Positions 10,443 to 18,531 of a stretch of DNA of 39,774 nt are shown here, piece after piece. Source of the stretch: Atopococcus tabaci DSM 17538 (GTDB lineage Bacteria > Bacillota > Bacilli > Lactobacillales > Carnobacteriaceae_A); contig NZ_KE386923.1 in assembly GCF_000429585.1 (NCBI RefSeq), positions 16,897 through 56,670 of the forward strand, given 5' to 3'. Numbering within the stretch: position 1 is the stretch's first letter; each line of letters opens with the position of its first letter. Both the position numbers and the translations under genes were made by a program. Under the pieces are notes generated by a model. The model saw only the letters and a program-made list of their open reading frames with translations. It did no database searches and was not told the DNA's origin.

Positions 10443-11047
10443 AATATCGGCTCCCCTAACACCACTTCTACAATGTTTTTTTCTTTCTTTGTAATTAGAT
10501 ATTCCTGCACAGTAGGTTCTATGAGCGGCAGTTGAAGTGTGAGTTCTTGGTCTTTATCCCTCACAGCAATATCCGCATCTGTGAGTACTTGATGATACGC
10601 ATCTATCAAGTGTCTCTTTGTATCCTCTGTCCAATTCCGGACCACTTCTTCTTGTTCGCCTTTTTGTTCGACAAATCTTCTAGTTTCTGATTTACGGACT
10701 GTATAATCAAAAACAATTCGTTTGTTGTACACCACTTCTCTCATCCATTCATAAAACAACCGGTCTTTTTTCAATAAAGCATAAAGCAAAATGGTTTTGG
10801 CGGTTTGTGTATCTGTCTTAGCTAACTGAGTCAACAAATACTCATCCAACATCTTCAGTCGTCGCATGATTTCGCCATAAAAGGACAATGCTCGCTGAGG
10901 ACTGGCCAGTTGAAACAAATTTTGTTCCAGTACCATTTTTTTGATATCTTCTTCTACTTTCCCATCAAGCAGCAGTTGAGCCACGTTTTTTGTTTCTTGA
11001 AATAGAAACGGACGTGTGTTCAGCGTGGTTGTGTATTTTCTCGGCAT
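10439..11047 (-). CDS. brxA: BREX protein BrxA (DUF1819)
   Basis: This 202-residue protein is the first gene of the BREX operon. The BrxA family is small, helical and related to NusB-like/RNA-binding folds; its exact role is unsettled. Visible features are the basic N-terminus MPRKYTTTLN and a central stretch, FYEWMREVVYNKRI, typical of DUF1819. ATG start with AAGGGTG upstream. A promoter with a good -10 lies 35-63 bases before the start, and the upstream gene is closed by its own terminator, so transcription of the whole system begins here. Confidence 0.92.
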   Translation of the reverse strand: MPRKYTTTLNTRPFLFQETKNVAQLLLDGKVEEDIKKMVLEQNLFQLASPQRALSFYGEIMRRLKMLDEYLLTQLAKTDTQTAKTILLYALLKKDRLFYEWMREVVYNKRIVFDYTVRKSETRRFVEQKGEQEEVVRNWTEDTKRHLIDAYHQVLTDADIAVRDKDQELTLQLPLIEPTVQEYLITKKEKNIVEVVLGEPIL

Positions 11048-11081
11048 TTTTTCACCCTTAAAAAAGTCAATTATCCTTTAC

Positions 11082-11110
11082 ATTATAGCATTAACGCCCC
11101 CTCTTTAAAA
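11082..11110 (-). promoter_or_regulatory. Probable promoter of the BREX operon
   Basis: On the minus strand a perfect TATAAT (11082-11087) carries an extended TGC just upstream. A weak -35, TTTTAA (11105-11110), lies 17 bases further up. It is the only promoter-like site between the upstream terminator and brxA. Confidence 0.6.
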
Positions 11111-11164
11111 CGTAAGTACAGAATTCATTTAGGAACTCTTCGTGACATTTTTATTTTTCTAGAA

Positions 11165-11200
11165 CAAAAAAAGACTCTTCCCGCTTCCAGGAAGAGCTTT
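11165..11200 (-). terminator. Intrinsic terminator after the TspO-like pseudogene
   Basis: Minus strand: CTCTTCC pairs with GGAAGAG across an 8-nt loop (11175-11196), followed by a run of seven Ts. It separates the TspO-like remnant from the BREX promoter. Confidence 0.8.
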
Positions 11201-11222
11201 TGCATCTTTGTCTTTGATTCAA

Positions 11223-11762
11223 TTAACGACTCTTTGCAGGCATCACCGCAAACCGATAACGGTAAAACGCATAGGCTGCCAACGCGACCAACGGAATGAT
11301 CCCGATTAGTGCGGTCCATTCCACGCCTTGGGAAACGTCCTTACCTTGAAGAGCCTGGTAAATTCCCCAGTATCCCCAGGCAATCGGCAGTGTGAACACT
11401 GCGTTTTTCACACGCGTCAACACCCATCCGGCCAGGACCACGGCGACGATCAGAACCGCAATCGTCCACCATTCCTCTGAAAGACCAAAGCCGTTCCAGC
11501 CGATCTGGGTCAGGAAAGCCGCCACATTCACCACGGTAGCGATAAACAACCAGCCCGTGTACATTCCGAATGTCACCGGCAAGAGCCACCGTTTCCCGTC
11601 GTTGATTCTCCAAAGCCGCACTAAGATCAAGCTCAATGTAAGGACAAAGGCAAAAATGAAAATCGTGGAGATTCCCAGTTGCAGATACGAAAATGTGCTG
11701 TCTATTTCACTGCTCTGGCTGCATCATACGGGTGATTGTTCGCGGATTGATTCTTCCATCAT
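11223..11762 (-). pseudogene. Decayed TspO-like (tryptophan-rich sensory) membrane protein
   Basis: The readable frame (about 137-165 codons) has the helices and the motif GMYTGWLFIATVVNVAAFL followed by GWNGFGLSEEWW. These match the C-terminal half of the large TspO/MBR-like tryptophan-rich proteins of Bacillota, normally near 260-270 residues. The N-terminal half is missing. Upstream in the same frame a plausible ATG ATG GAA start at 11762 runs only 12 codons to a TGA at 11724-11726. Another ATG at 11775, with a good AAAGAGG site, gives only 22 codons in a different frame. I read this as a 5'-deleted remnant. A short translated product starting at TTG 11636 cannot be excluded. Confidence 0.75.
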
Positions 11763-11887
11763 GCGGTTCGATCATGTTGTTCACCTCTTTCGACCTGCCT
11801 CATGAAGAATGACCTTACGACATCAAAAAGCCTTTTCTCAACTGTATTATACCACCTCTTTGCCGGCGGAAAAAATCCAAAGAACTG

Positions 11888-11916
11888 AAAAAAGCCTCAT
11901 TCATAAGAATAGAGGC
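11888..11916 (-). terminator. Intrinsic terminator of the guanylate-kinase-like gene
   Basis: Minus strand hairpin GCCTCTATTC / GAATGAGGC (one mismatch) followed by TTTTTTC, 25 bases after the stop codon at 11941. Confidence 0.8.
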
Positions 11917-11940
11917 CCTCCCTTTGATTGTATGATTCTT

Positions 11941-12501
11941 CTACATATTTTTTGTATGCTCTTCGAGTCCAAACGCCTTCAAAATGGTTTCTGCCGTGTC
12001 TTTCACATGGATGTTTTGGACAATCAAGTCTGTTCCGTTGGGCGGGATGTTTTCTTGGGTTTCGCGTCCAAATGCCAATCGTTCTGCGATGGTTTCTTCG
12101 CTCTCTCCCCGCTTACGCATTCTTTCCGCCATTTTCGCTTCCGAGATTTCAAAAAAGATGATGCGGGTCTCTTCCGGATAAGCTTTTCGCATGGCGATAG
12201 CCCCGTTTTGATCCAATGAAACGTGTACAATGTCATATTCTTCCAGAGCTGTTTCCACTTCTTTGCGCGTCAATCCGTACGTATTGTCGTTGTAGACGGT
12301 CTGTTCCACAAAGTCTTCCGGGTCCAGTTCTTCCGCTTTTGCAAAATAATAGTCTTGTCCATCCACTTCGCCTTTTCTTGGTTGCCGTGTCGTGGTGGTG
12401 ACCAGTTTTTTTATTCCTTTTTTGGATAATTCATTTCCTACCGTCGTTTTTCCGCTCCCGCTTGGTCCGACGAACACCAGTATCCGTTTTTCTGAAGCCA
12501 C
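11941..12501 (-). CDS. Guanylate-kinase-like nucleotide kinase
   Basis: This 186-residue protein carries a P-loop, GPSGSGKTT, at residues 12-20, and the guanylate kinase landmark TTRQPRKGEVDGQDYYF (GMP-binding region). After that it departs from canonical Gmk: the usual YGT-type segment reads TYGLTRKEV, and the protein is shorter at the C-terminus. It is probably an accessory GMP-kinase-family enzyme rather than the essential gmk, which normally sits beside rpoZ. It is monocistronic, with its own terminator. The substrate is inferred from the family only. Confidence 0.75.
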   Translation of the reverse strand: MASEKRILVFVGPSGSGKTTVGNELSKKGIKKLVTTTTRQPRKGEVDGQDYYFAKAEELDPEDFVEQTVYNDNTYGLTRKEVETALEEYDIVHVSLDQNGAIAMRKAYPEETRIIFFEISEAKMAERMRKRGESEETIAERLAFGRETQENIPPNGTDLIVQNIHVKDTAETILKAFGLEEHTKNM

Positions 12502-12587
12502 ATTTTCCCCTCCGCTCCTGTTTGCTTCTTACTTTACCAAAATATTGGGGAAAGGAACAGCACATTGCCGGCTCTGCATATAAATCA

Positions 12588-12625
12588 CAAAAAACCGGAA
12601 AGAACCGTGCCTGCCCTTTCCGGTT
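12588..12625 (-). terminator. Intrinsic terminator of msrAB
   Basis: Minus strand stem AACCGGAAAG / CTTTCCGGTT (10 bp) followed by a T-run, 11 bases after the msrAB stop. Confidence 0.85.
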
Positions 12626-12635
12626 CAATCAGCTT

Positions 12636-13601
12636 TTAATCAAACAACACGCGGTATTCGCCGTACCCTTCTTCTTCCAGTTTTTCTTTCGGCACAAACC
12701 GCAACGCGGCGGAATTGATGCAGAAGCGCAGGCCGCCTTCTTCTTCCGGTCCATCGTAAAAGACATGTCCCAGATGGGAGTCGGCGTATCTGCTGCGGAT
12801 TTCCGTGCGGATCATGCCGTGGCTTTCGTCCAAGCGGTCTTCGATTTGATAATAACTTAACGGCCGGGTGAAGCTCGGCCATCCGCAATCGGCATCGTAC
12901 TGATCGATGGAACTGAACAGCGGCTCTCCTGACACCACATCCACATAGATGCCGTCTTCGGTGTTGTCATAGTAAGCATTCTCGTACGGTGTTTCGGTTT
13001 TGTTTTCCTGCGTGACCGCATATTGTTCCGGAGTCAACTGCTGACGGAGCTGTTCAGGATCTTTTTCCATCCGCCATGTCCGTTCCAAAAAGTCTTTGCG
13101 CCCGGACCCTTTTTCGTACAAGTTGTAATGGAAGGAGGCTTTTTGGTAGTAGTTTTGGTGTTTCTCTTCAGCCGGGTAAAACGGCTGTGCCGGCAGTATT
13201 TCCGTGGCGATCGGCTTGGAGAATTTTCCACTTTCTTCCAATGCCTGCTTGGAAGCTTCGGCAGCTTGTTTTTGTTCGTCGGTATGGTAGTAAATTGCTG
13301 TTTTATACTGTTCTCCGCGGTCGTTGAACTGCCCGCCTGGATCGGTCGGATCGATGGTGCGCCAATACATCTCCAACAACTTTTCATATGGGAAGACAGA
13401 AGCATCGAATGTGATTTGGACCACTTCTCTGTGTCCTGTTTCGCCTGCGACGACTTCTTCATATGTCGGGTAAGGTTTGTCTCCACCGGAATAGCCGGAA
13501 ACAACTTCTTTTATCCCCGGTAATTGATCAAACGGTTTGACCATGCACCAGAAACATCCACCTGCAAAAGTTGCTTGTTCTACATGTATGTTATTTGCCA
13601 T
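12636..13601 (-). CDS. msrAB: Bifunctional peptide-methionine sulfoxide reductase MsrA-MsrB
   Basis: One protein reduces both epimers of methionine sulfoxide in proteins. The MsrA domain (about residues 7-165) has GGCFWC with the catalytic Cys16. The MsrB domain (about 180-320) has DCGWPSF near 235, [11 protein letters not shown] near 278 and the catalytic Cys in [11 protein letters not shown] near 293. The ATG at 13601 is chosen over one two codons upstream because GGAAGG lies 6 bases before it. No signal peptide is present, so it acts in the cytoplasm. It is monocistronic. Fused MsrAB is common in Bacillota; nothing is missing here. Confidence 0.95.
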   Translation of the reverse strand: MANNIHVEQATFAGGCFWCMVKPFDQLPGIKEVVSGYSGGDKPYPTYEEVVAGETGHREVVQITFDASVFPYEKLLEMYWRTIDPTDPGGQFNDRGEQYKTAIYYHTDEQKQAAEASKQALEESGKFSKPIATEILPAQPFYPAEEKHQNYYQKASFHYNLYEKGSGRKDFLERTWRMEKDPEQLRQQLTPEQYAVTQENKTETPYENAYYDNTEDGIYVDVVSGEPLFSSIDQYDADCGWPSFTRPLSYYQIEDRLDESHGMIRTEIRSRYADSHLGHVFYDGPEEEGGLRFCINSAALRFVPKEKLEEEGYGEYRVLFD

Positions 13602-13640
13602 GCGCATCCTTCCTTTCCACTTTCCATCTTTCTTTCCCCT

Positions 13641-13670
13641 ATCCTAGCCCAAATTTCAAGTAAAACACAA
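13641..13670 (-). promoter_or_regulatory. Possible msrAB promoter
   Basis: Minus strand: TTGTGT (13665-13670), an 18-base spacer and TAGGAT (13641-13646), about 40 bases upstream of the msrAB start. Both boxes are imperfect. Confidence 0.4.
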
Positions 13671-13711
13671 CTCTTTTTGTCCGAATATACAAAACATTTA
13701 TATTTATATAG

Positions 13712-13730
13712 AAAAACCGCAAGAGAGCGG
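13712..13730 (-). terminator. Weak terminator-like hairpin bounding the structured intergenic element
   Basis: Minus strand CCGC / GCGG (4 bp) followed by TTTTTC. The stem is short, but it sits exactly at the lower edge of the multi-hairpin region, which suggests an RNA transcribed on the minus strand could end here. Confidence 0.35.
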
Positions 13731-13733
13731 GAC

Positions 13734-13948
13734 AAAATGCGTTTAGACCCGAACCTTCTAACGCATACCATATCCGTAAGCCGCTAAAGCGGCAACGGCT
13801 ATGGCAACTGGAGCGAATAAGCGGATGAGAGGCAAAGCCCCTCGAGCATTATTCTAAAGGAGGCACTGTGGGCAGATGCCCAAGTGTATCATGACTGTAC
13901 ATTGCTAAAGCAACTACAGTCATGACAAAGTGGACGTCGGGTCTGCAT
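13734..13948. ncRNA. Candidate multi-branched structured RNA or dispersed intergenic element
   Basis: The non-coding stretch between the PTS EIIC and msrAB genes contains several consecutive hairpins: 13768-13804 (CCATA..TATGG enclosing GCCGC-TAAA-GCGGC), 13815-13854 (GAATAA..TTATTC), 13864-13886 (GGGCA-GA-TGCCC) and 13889-13925 (11-bp TCATGACTGTA stem). All are enclosed by a long-range pairing: AAAATGC plus AGACCCGA (13734-13752) with TCGGGTCT plus GCATTTT (13934-13948). An alternative local stem, ATGCGTT / AACGCAT (13737-13766), competes with it. No ORF is credible. The strand is not certain; the weak terminator at 13712 favours minus. It could be a small RNA, a leader of msrAB, or a palindromic mobile repeat. 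Confidence 0.5.
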
Positions 13949-13983
13949 TTTGGAGCGCATTTTCGCTAGCCTATTCGGAACCG

Positions 13984-14015
13984 CAAAAGAGGTCGGGACT
14001 ATTGTCCCAACCTCT
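13984..14015 (-). terminator. Intrinsic terminator of the PTS EIIC operon
   Basis: Minus strand AGAGGT-T-GGGAC / GTCCC-G-ACCTCT hairpin with a short AATA-type loop, followed by TTTTGCGG, about 30 bases after the EIIC stop. Confidence 0.75.
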
Positions 14016-14046
14016 CCTTTGAGGAAAGAAGTGATGCATAATTTTG

Positions 14047-15417
14047 TTAGGTGACAGCATCCGTATTGTCTGCACTGACGTTGCTCTGTTCTTGTTCCAT
14101 CAGTTTCCGGTCGTATGCGCGGATGAATGGATAATAGATGACAAATGCCGCTGCAGCACAAATCAGTGAAACTACCGCAGCCCGCCAGTCGCCCCCTGTT
14201 CCGATAAAAGCACCGATGCCTACTGGGGATGGCCACGGGAGCAAGGCAATGATGGGGTTGATCCATCCCAAAGTGATGGAGAAATACGCGATGGTGGCAC
14301 TGACCATGGGTGCCAAAAAGAATGGGATGGCCAAATATGGATTATAAATCATCGGCAACCCGAAAATAATCGGTTCATTAATGTTAAAAATTGCCGGAAT
14401 CATGGCGGCTTTTCCAACGGCTTTCAACTGTTCCGATCGGGCCAGGAAAGCGATGAAAAAGGTCAACAGCAGCGTCCCACCGGAACCGCCGAGCGTCACA
14501 TACGCGTTATTGAACTCCCCGGCCAATGGGATGGCGGCCCCTTCTGCGTTGGCTGCCAAGTTGGCCAGCGTAATCGGCGTGATGAGGGAGAAGATGATGT
14601 TCGCTCCATGAATCCCCACCAGCCATAGCGCATGCACCAAGAAGTAAATCACCATGACCCCCAGCCAGCTGTTGGTCATGTTCGTCACAAAACCGAATGG
14701 CACTTGGATGATGTCAAAGATGTTTGTGTTCAAAACCGCCAACACACCGTTGATCAGCAACACCGCAAAAGCCACCACAAATGCGGGAATCAATGCGGTG
14801 AAGGCGCGGGCCACCCCGCTCGGCACTTCTTCCGGCAGTTTGATGATCCAGTTTCTTTTCACACACATTTTATACAAGTTGACCGCAATCACGGCCATAA
14901 CAATGCCTGTAAAGATGCCGACCGTTCCCAGCCGTTCAACAGCGTCCCCCATTCGCCAGCCGTTGACGATGGTGACTTCTTCTGTCACTTCGGTTACACG
15001 GGAAATTACTCCGTCTTGGAACACCAATTCCGGAATCGTCATGAAGAAGGCAAACATGGAAAGCAGCGCTCCGTTTAACCCACTCATTTCCAACTTCTCA
15101 TCACCGGCAATAATGCGGCTGTATTCATATCCCAAACTAATATTGAAGTATAATGCCAATAAGCCCATTGTAGCCATGTTGGCTAACATGTATAAGTCGC
15201 TGAAACGGAAAAACGTCGCATTAAAAAAGCCTTCCAAAAACGGAAACGTCAACGGCAGCACGTTGAATACTAAAAACATCGATCCGACAATCGTAAACGG
15301 AATGGTCGCTATCCCGGCACCCATGATGCCGCGGACAATTTTCATCTGTGAAACTTTTCCGAGCGGACCCATCAAATACCGTTCCAACAGTTGAAATACT
15401 TTGTTTTCATTTTCCAT
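14047..15417 (-). CDS. PTS lactose/cellobiose-family EIIC permease
   Basis: A polytopic EIIC that moves a sugar, probably a beta-glucoside or related oligosaccharide, across the membrane with phosphorylation. The family is supported by the N-terminal MGPLGKVSQMKIVRGIMGAG pattern, the GGSGGTLLL segment and the conserved FNINEPIIFGLPMIYNP near residue 345. About ten hydrophobic helices run through 456 residues. The ATG at 15417 overlaps the end of the upstream gene and has a GAG 8 bases before it; a GTG at 15426 is the alternative. EIIA and EIIB are not in the window, so it must borrow them from elsewhere. The operon promoter overlaps a cre-like site. The substrate is not predictable. Confidence 0.88.
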   Translation of the reverse strand: MENENKVFQLLERYLMGPLGKVSQMKIVRGIMGAGIATIPFTIVGSMFLVFNVLPLTFPFLEGFFNATFFRFSDLYMLANMATMGLLALYFNISLGYEYSRIIAGDEKLEMSGLNGALLSMFAFFMTIPELVFQDGVISRVTEVTEEVTIVNGWRMGDAVERLGTVGIFTGIVMAVIAVNLYKMCVKRNWIIKLPEEVPSGVARAFTALIPAFVVAFAVLLINGVLAVLNTNIFDIIQVPFGFVTNMTNSWLGVMVIYFLVHALWLVGIHGANIIFSLITPITLANLAANAEGAAIPLAGEFNNAYVTLGGSGGTLLLTFFIAFLARSEQLKAVGKAAMIPAIFNINEPIIFGLPMIYNPYLAIPFFLAPMVSATIAYFSITLGWINPIIALLPWPSPVGIGAFIGTGGDWRAAVVSLICAAAAFVIYYPFIRAYDRKLMEQEQSNVSADNTDAVT

Positions 15418-15901
15418 TTGGATCACTCGCTTTCAATGTGTGTTTGTACTTCAAAACCGCGTGATGCATCCTGTCTTGTCTTTGGTGAATGGCTTGGATT
15501 TTTTGCAGGGATTTATATGCCATTCCTATTCCCAACACCAAAACGATCTGAAGACCAATCAAACCTTGGGCGCTTTCTGCCATAAACGGGAATGCGCCTC
15601 TAAAAAACACCGGAACAAATGCCAATACACAAAGCAGTCCATTTAACAGCAACTGGCTTTTGAAATAACGAGTCGTATGCGTTAAAGATGATTTCTGTCC
15701 ATACACTTTGATCTGTTCCATGATGGACGGGCCTGCAAACACCAGCATGACAAAAGGCAGCAGCGCATACACCGAGCGGACAGTCAGCAAGAACACCAAC
15801 CAGTTCAAATTGGCAAAGAAAAGGACGGCCAATGAGTAACGCAACGCGATATAGCGGTTGTACTCCATATTCTTCAACGACGTTTTTTCTCTCTGATTCA
15901 A
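15407..15901 (-). CDS. Small four-helix membrane protein co-transcribed with PTS EIIC
   Basis: I do not recognise a family with certainty. The 164-residue product has a short charged N-terminus, four hydrophobic segments (about residues 20-60 as two helices, and 83-103 and 110-130) and a basic C-terminal tail rich in K, H and Q. It starts with TTG, preceded by AAAGGAGG at 7 bases. Its 3' end overlaps the EIIC start by 11 bases, so translation is likely coupled and the function is probably tied to the sugar permease. No PTS phosphorylation motif is present. Confidence 0.75.
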   Translation of the reverse strand: MNQREKTSLKNMEYNRYIALRYSLAVLFFANLNWLVFLLTVRSVYALLPFVMLVFAGPSIMEQIKVYGQKSSLTHTTRYFKSQLLLNGLLCVLAFVPVFFRGAFPFMAESAQGLIGLQIVLVLGIGMAYKSLQKIQAIHQRQDRMHHAVLKYKHTLKASDPNGK

Positions 15902-15950
15902 CCCCTCTCCTCCTTTAATATTTACTCATTCAACTTTACTTATGACCATT

Positions 15951-15990
15951 ATATTATAAAGCGCTTACAAAACACAATGGCATATGCATA
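15951..15990 (-). promoter_or_regulatory. PTS operon promoter with overlapping cre-like site
   Basis: Minus strand: TTGTGT, an 18-base spacer, then TATAAT, about 50 bases before the TTG start at 15901. The spacer contains TGTAAGCGCTTTAT, which matches the CcpA cre consensus except for the last two bases. CcpA binding there would block RNA polymerase, so glucose repression of this operon is the expected regulation. Confidence 0.6.
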
Positions 15991-16030
15991 AATACTGTTT
16001 TTCTCTGGTCGCTCCTTCGAACAAATCGCC

Positions 16031-16186
16031 TCTTTGACAAAGAAACCGACACCGCGCACTTCTTTGTCGAAGAGAGACTTTCTCTACAACAAAGACACTT
16101 CCGCGCCGCAATTCTTTGTTTGATAGAGCCTCTCTCTTCAACAAAGAACCCATCCTCCGTAGTATCTTTGTCGATGAGTCCGCCTT
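16031..16186. repeat. Three 52-bp tandem repeats with internal CTTTGT palindromes
   Basis: ACAAAG occurs at 16037, 16089 and 16141, and CTTTGT at 16062, 16114 and 16166, each series spaced exactly 52 bases apart. Each unit can fold into a hairpin of 7-9 bp (for example GACAAAGAA / TTCTTTGTC) with a GC-containing loop of 15-17 nt. The units have diverged outside the palindrome, with AGAGAG/CTCTCT tracts between them. The array lies between the dsdA terminator and the PTS promoter and has no credible ORF. Confidence 0.75.
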
Positions 16187-16192
16187 GCATAC

Positions 16193-16236
16193 AAAAAAAG
16201 CAAGAACCTCTGCCAAAGAGAGGATTTCGCTTTTTT
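16193..16236 (-). terminator. Bidirectional-looking terminator after dsdA
   Basis: Outer arms AAAAAAGC / GCTTTTTT enclose CCTCT / AGAGG, 8 bases after the dsdA stop. Confidence 0.75.
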
Positions 16237-16243
16237 GTTTGAT

Positions 16244-17605
16244 TTAATGTGTGTCGCTTTGAGCCAATGCTTCTGCGCCTTCTTTCAGAAATGCTTCCTG
16301 ATCGGTTTTTGGTACCATGGATCCGCCTGTTGCCCATGCGATATGAGTGGCGTTCGCCATTTTATCTGCAACGTTTTGGGCTTCCATGTACTGCTGACCT
16401 GCTTGGGTGCGGAACAAACGCGCTGCCCCTGACAAACCGGCCAATGCGGCGGGTTCCAAGAAGATGCCTTCCGTTTCGTGGAGAGCTTTCAGCAAGGCTT
16501 TGAATTCGTCTTCCTGAACAGTGTATCCTCCGCTGAAGAACGGCTCCATCAATTTGGCAACCAGTCCGGACGTCCGCGGCACCGCCAATCCGTCCGCAAC
16601 AGTCAAGCCATGGATGCCGACATCGTCCACAGAAATGTCGTCGTATTTGTGTGTCATCAATCCCAACAACATGCTCGGCATTTTTGTCGGCTCTGCAAAG
16701 AAGCAGTGCACGTGATCGCCAAAAGCTTGTTTCATCCCAAAAGTGATGCCGCCCGGAGAACCTCCGATTCCGCACGGCAAGTACACAAACAGCGGGTGGT
16801 CGGCATCCACTTGAATGCCTTCTTCTTCCAACTGCCGTTTCATGCGCAATCCGCCCACGGTGTATCCCAAGAAGAGGTCTTCAGAATGCTCGTCGTCCAC
16901 GAAGTAGCTGTTCGGGTTCGCTTCGGATTCTGCGCGTCCCTGCTCCACCGCTTTGGAGAAGTTGGTTTTGTGTTCGATGACTTCCACGCCTTTACTGCGG
17001 AGGAAGTCTTTTTTCCATTGTTTGGCATCGACAGAAACGTGGACCGTCACGTTGAATCCCAATTTCGCGCCCATCGTTCCGACACTGATGCCTAAGTTTC
17101 CGGTGGTGCCTACCGCGATGTGGTGCTTGGCGAAGAAGTTTCTGAATTCTTCGTTGGCAAAAACCACGTAATCTTCTTCCGTGCTTTTCAGCAATCCGTG
17201 TTCCAACGCCAGTGTTTCTGCGTGTTTCAACACTTCATAGATGGCACCGCGCGCTTTGATGGTTCCGGCGATCGGCAACGTGTCATCGCGCTTCAAATAC
17301 AGTTCACCGACGATTTCTTGCTGGTACCGTTTTTCAACGAATTCCTTCATGTTTGGAATGCGGCTAATTTTGGAACCGATGATGCCTTTATTGGCTTCGG
17401 TTTCCGGGAAAGCCACACGGATGAAGGAAGCAAAACGCTGCAACCGTGCTTCCGCGTCTTTGACGTCTTCTAGTGTGTAGGAGGACTTTTTCATCGCTTC
17501 TTCAAATGTCGTGTAATCCGGGTTAGCCCAAAAAACTTCCGCCTCCGCAGCAATTGCCTGCAGCAATTCCTCGGAGGCAGAGTGGGTCTGGTGTTTGTCT
17601 GCCAT
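16244..17605 (-). CDS. dsdA: D-serine ammonia-lyase (PLP-dependent)
   Basis: Converts D-serine to pyruvate and ammonia, removing a toxic D-amino acid and allowing its use. The Schiff-base lysine lies in IAGTIKARGAIYEVL near residue 116, the phosphate-binding glycine loop is GTTGNLGISVGTMGAKLG, and a second glycine-rich stretch is PCGIGGSPGGITFG. The start is placed at ATG 17605, because AAGGGAG lies 9 bases before it and this gives 453 residues, close to DsdA enzymes. A start at 17665 would add 20 unconserved residues. The gene is divergent from the thrE-like gene. No DsdC-type regulator is nearby. Confidence 0.92.
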   Translation of the reverse strand: MADKHQTHSASEELLQAIAAEAEVFWANPDYTTFEEAMKKSSYTLEDVKDAEARLQRFASFIRVAFPETEANKGIIGSKISRIPNMKEFVEKRYQQEIVGELYLKRDDTLPIAGTIKARGAIYEVLKHAETLALEHGLLKSTEEDYVVFANEEFRNFFAKHHIAVGTTGNLGISVGTMGAKLGFNVTVHVSVDAKQWKKDFLRSKGVEVIEHKTNFSKAVEQGRAESEANPNSYFVDDEHSEDLFLGYTVGGLRMKRQLEEEGIQVDADHPLFVYLPCGIGGSPGGITFGMKQAFGDHVHCFFAEPTKMPSMLLGLMTHKYDDISVDDVGIHGLTVADGLAVPRTSGLVAKLMEPFFSGGYTVQEDEFKALLKALHETEGIFLEPAALAGLSGAARLFRTQAGQQYMEAQNVADKMANATHIAWATGGSMVPKTDQEAFLKEGAEALAQSDTH

Positions 17606-17718
17606 AGCAATATACTCCCTTGTATCATTATTACTGAAAGCTGATACCTTCAGCGAACCATTCATATTGTACCATATCTGCCCCTTTGTATCTTTAGAAT
17701 TAAAGAAGAAATTAGTGG

Positions 17719-17747
17719 TTGTGTGGATGGAACAAGGGCGGTATACT
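17719..17747 (+). promoter_or_regulatory. Promoter of the ThrE-type gene pair
   Basis: TTGTGT (17719-17724), a 17-base spacer and TATACT (17742-17747), followed by AGGAGG at 17763 and a TTG start at 17776. Confidence 0.7.
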
Positions 17748-17775
17748 GGTAGTATTTTTTTTAGGAGGGAAGGAA

Positions 17776-18527
17776 TTGAGTGCTCAATACTATGACGAAG
17801 CAGAAGTCTTGGACCTCTGTATTCATGTTGGATCCGTCATGCTGGCCAACGGGGCAGAAACTTACCGAGTCGAAGATACGCTTTATCGGATCGCAGCGAG
17901 TTATGGATTGACCTACATCAATGTGTTCGTCGTTCCAACTGCAATTATCTTAACCGTGCAAGGTGAAAAGAGACAAGACTATACGGAATTGCTCCGGACC
18001 ACATCTGGTTCCACAAACTTGCAAAAAGTGACGGCAGTCAATGATTTGTCCCGTGAAATTTCGGCATCCCCATTGCCGCTTGAAATTGTCAAACAAAAAA
18101 CTGACCGCCATCGAAAAGCATACACCCGAATTCACGAGATGGCGGCGGATGGATAGATTTCGTCCCTGCAGGTATCGCAGCCGGTTTTGGGATGAACGCA
18201 TTTGAAAAAGTCGACAACTTTTTCAACATAACCTTTTTTGCTCAAATCGTTGCTTCCTTCGTGACCGGAATCATCGCCATGCTTTTCGTTCAAACAGGTT
18301 GGGGGAATAACTTGGACACCATCATCGTATCTGCTTTGATGGGGTTGGTTCCCGGAATGGCTATCACGAACAGTTTCCGTGACTTGATGGCAGGACACCT
18401 CGTGGCAGGTATTTCCCTGCTGGCGCAGGCGTTGTTGACCGCAGCAGCCATCGGTGTAGGAATCTTCTTGTCTTGGCGTTATTTTAAAACAGTACTTTCT
18501 ATATATGAATTGAATGAAAGGAGATAG
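17776..18527 (+). pseudogene. ThrE-type exporter, DUF1212 half, broken by deletion and frameshift
   Basis: The first part (17776-18156) is the cytoplasmic N-terminal half of a threonine/serine exporter: CIHVGSVMLANGAETYRVED and the conserved NVFVVPTAIILTV. It then runs into a stop after HEMAADG. The second part continues in another frame as GGWIDFVPAGIAAGFGMNAF and supplies most of the membrane domain to the stop at 18527. In intact relatives about 20 residues, including the first transmembrane helix, lie between these two parts. So there is an out-of-frame deletion at the GCGGCGG repeat near 18143. The start is TTG with AGGAGG upstream. The partner gene 18532-19008 is intact. Confidence 0.8.
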
Positions 18528-18531
18528 AACA

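Noticed and set aside
13723-13766. Riboswitch regulating msrAB
   Set aside because: The folding region is separated from msrAB by a terminator-like hairpin and a separate possible promoter, and no known ligand-binding core was recognised; kept only as a structured element.
14654-15394. Long plus-strand ORF of 246 codons opposite the PTS EIIC gene
   Set aside because: The minus strand encodes a clear EIIC through the same stretch; the opposite reading has no family-like motif, no promoter and no ribosome site.
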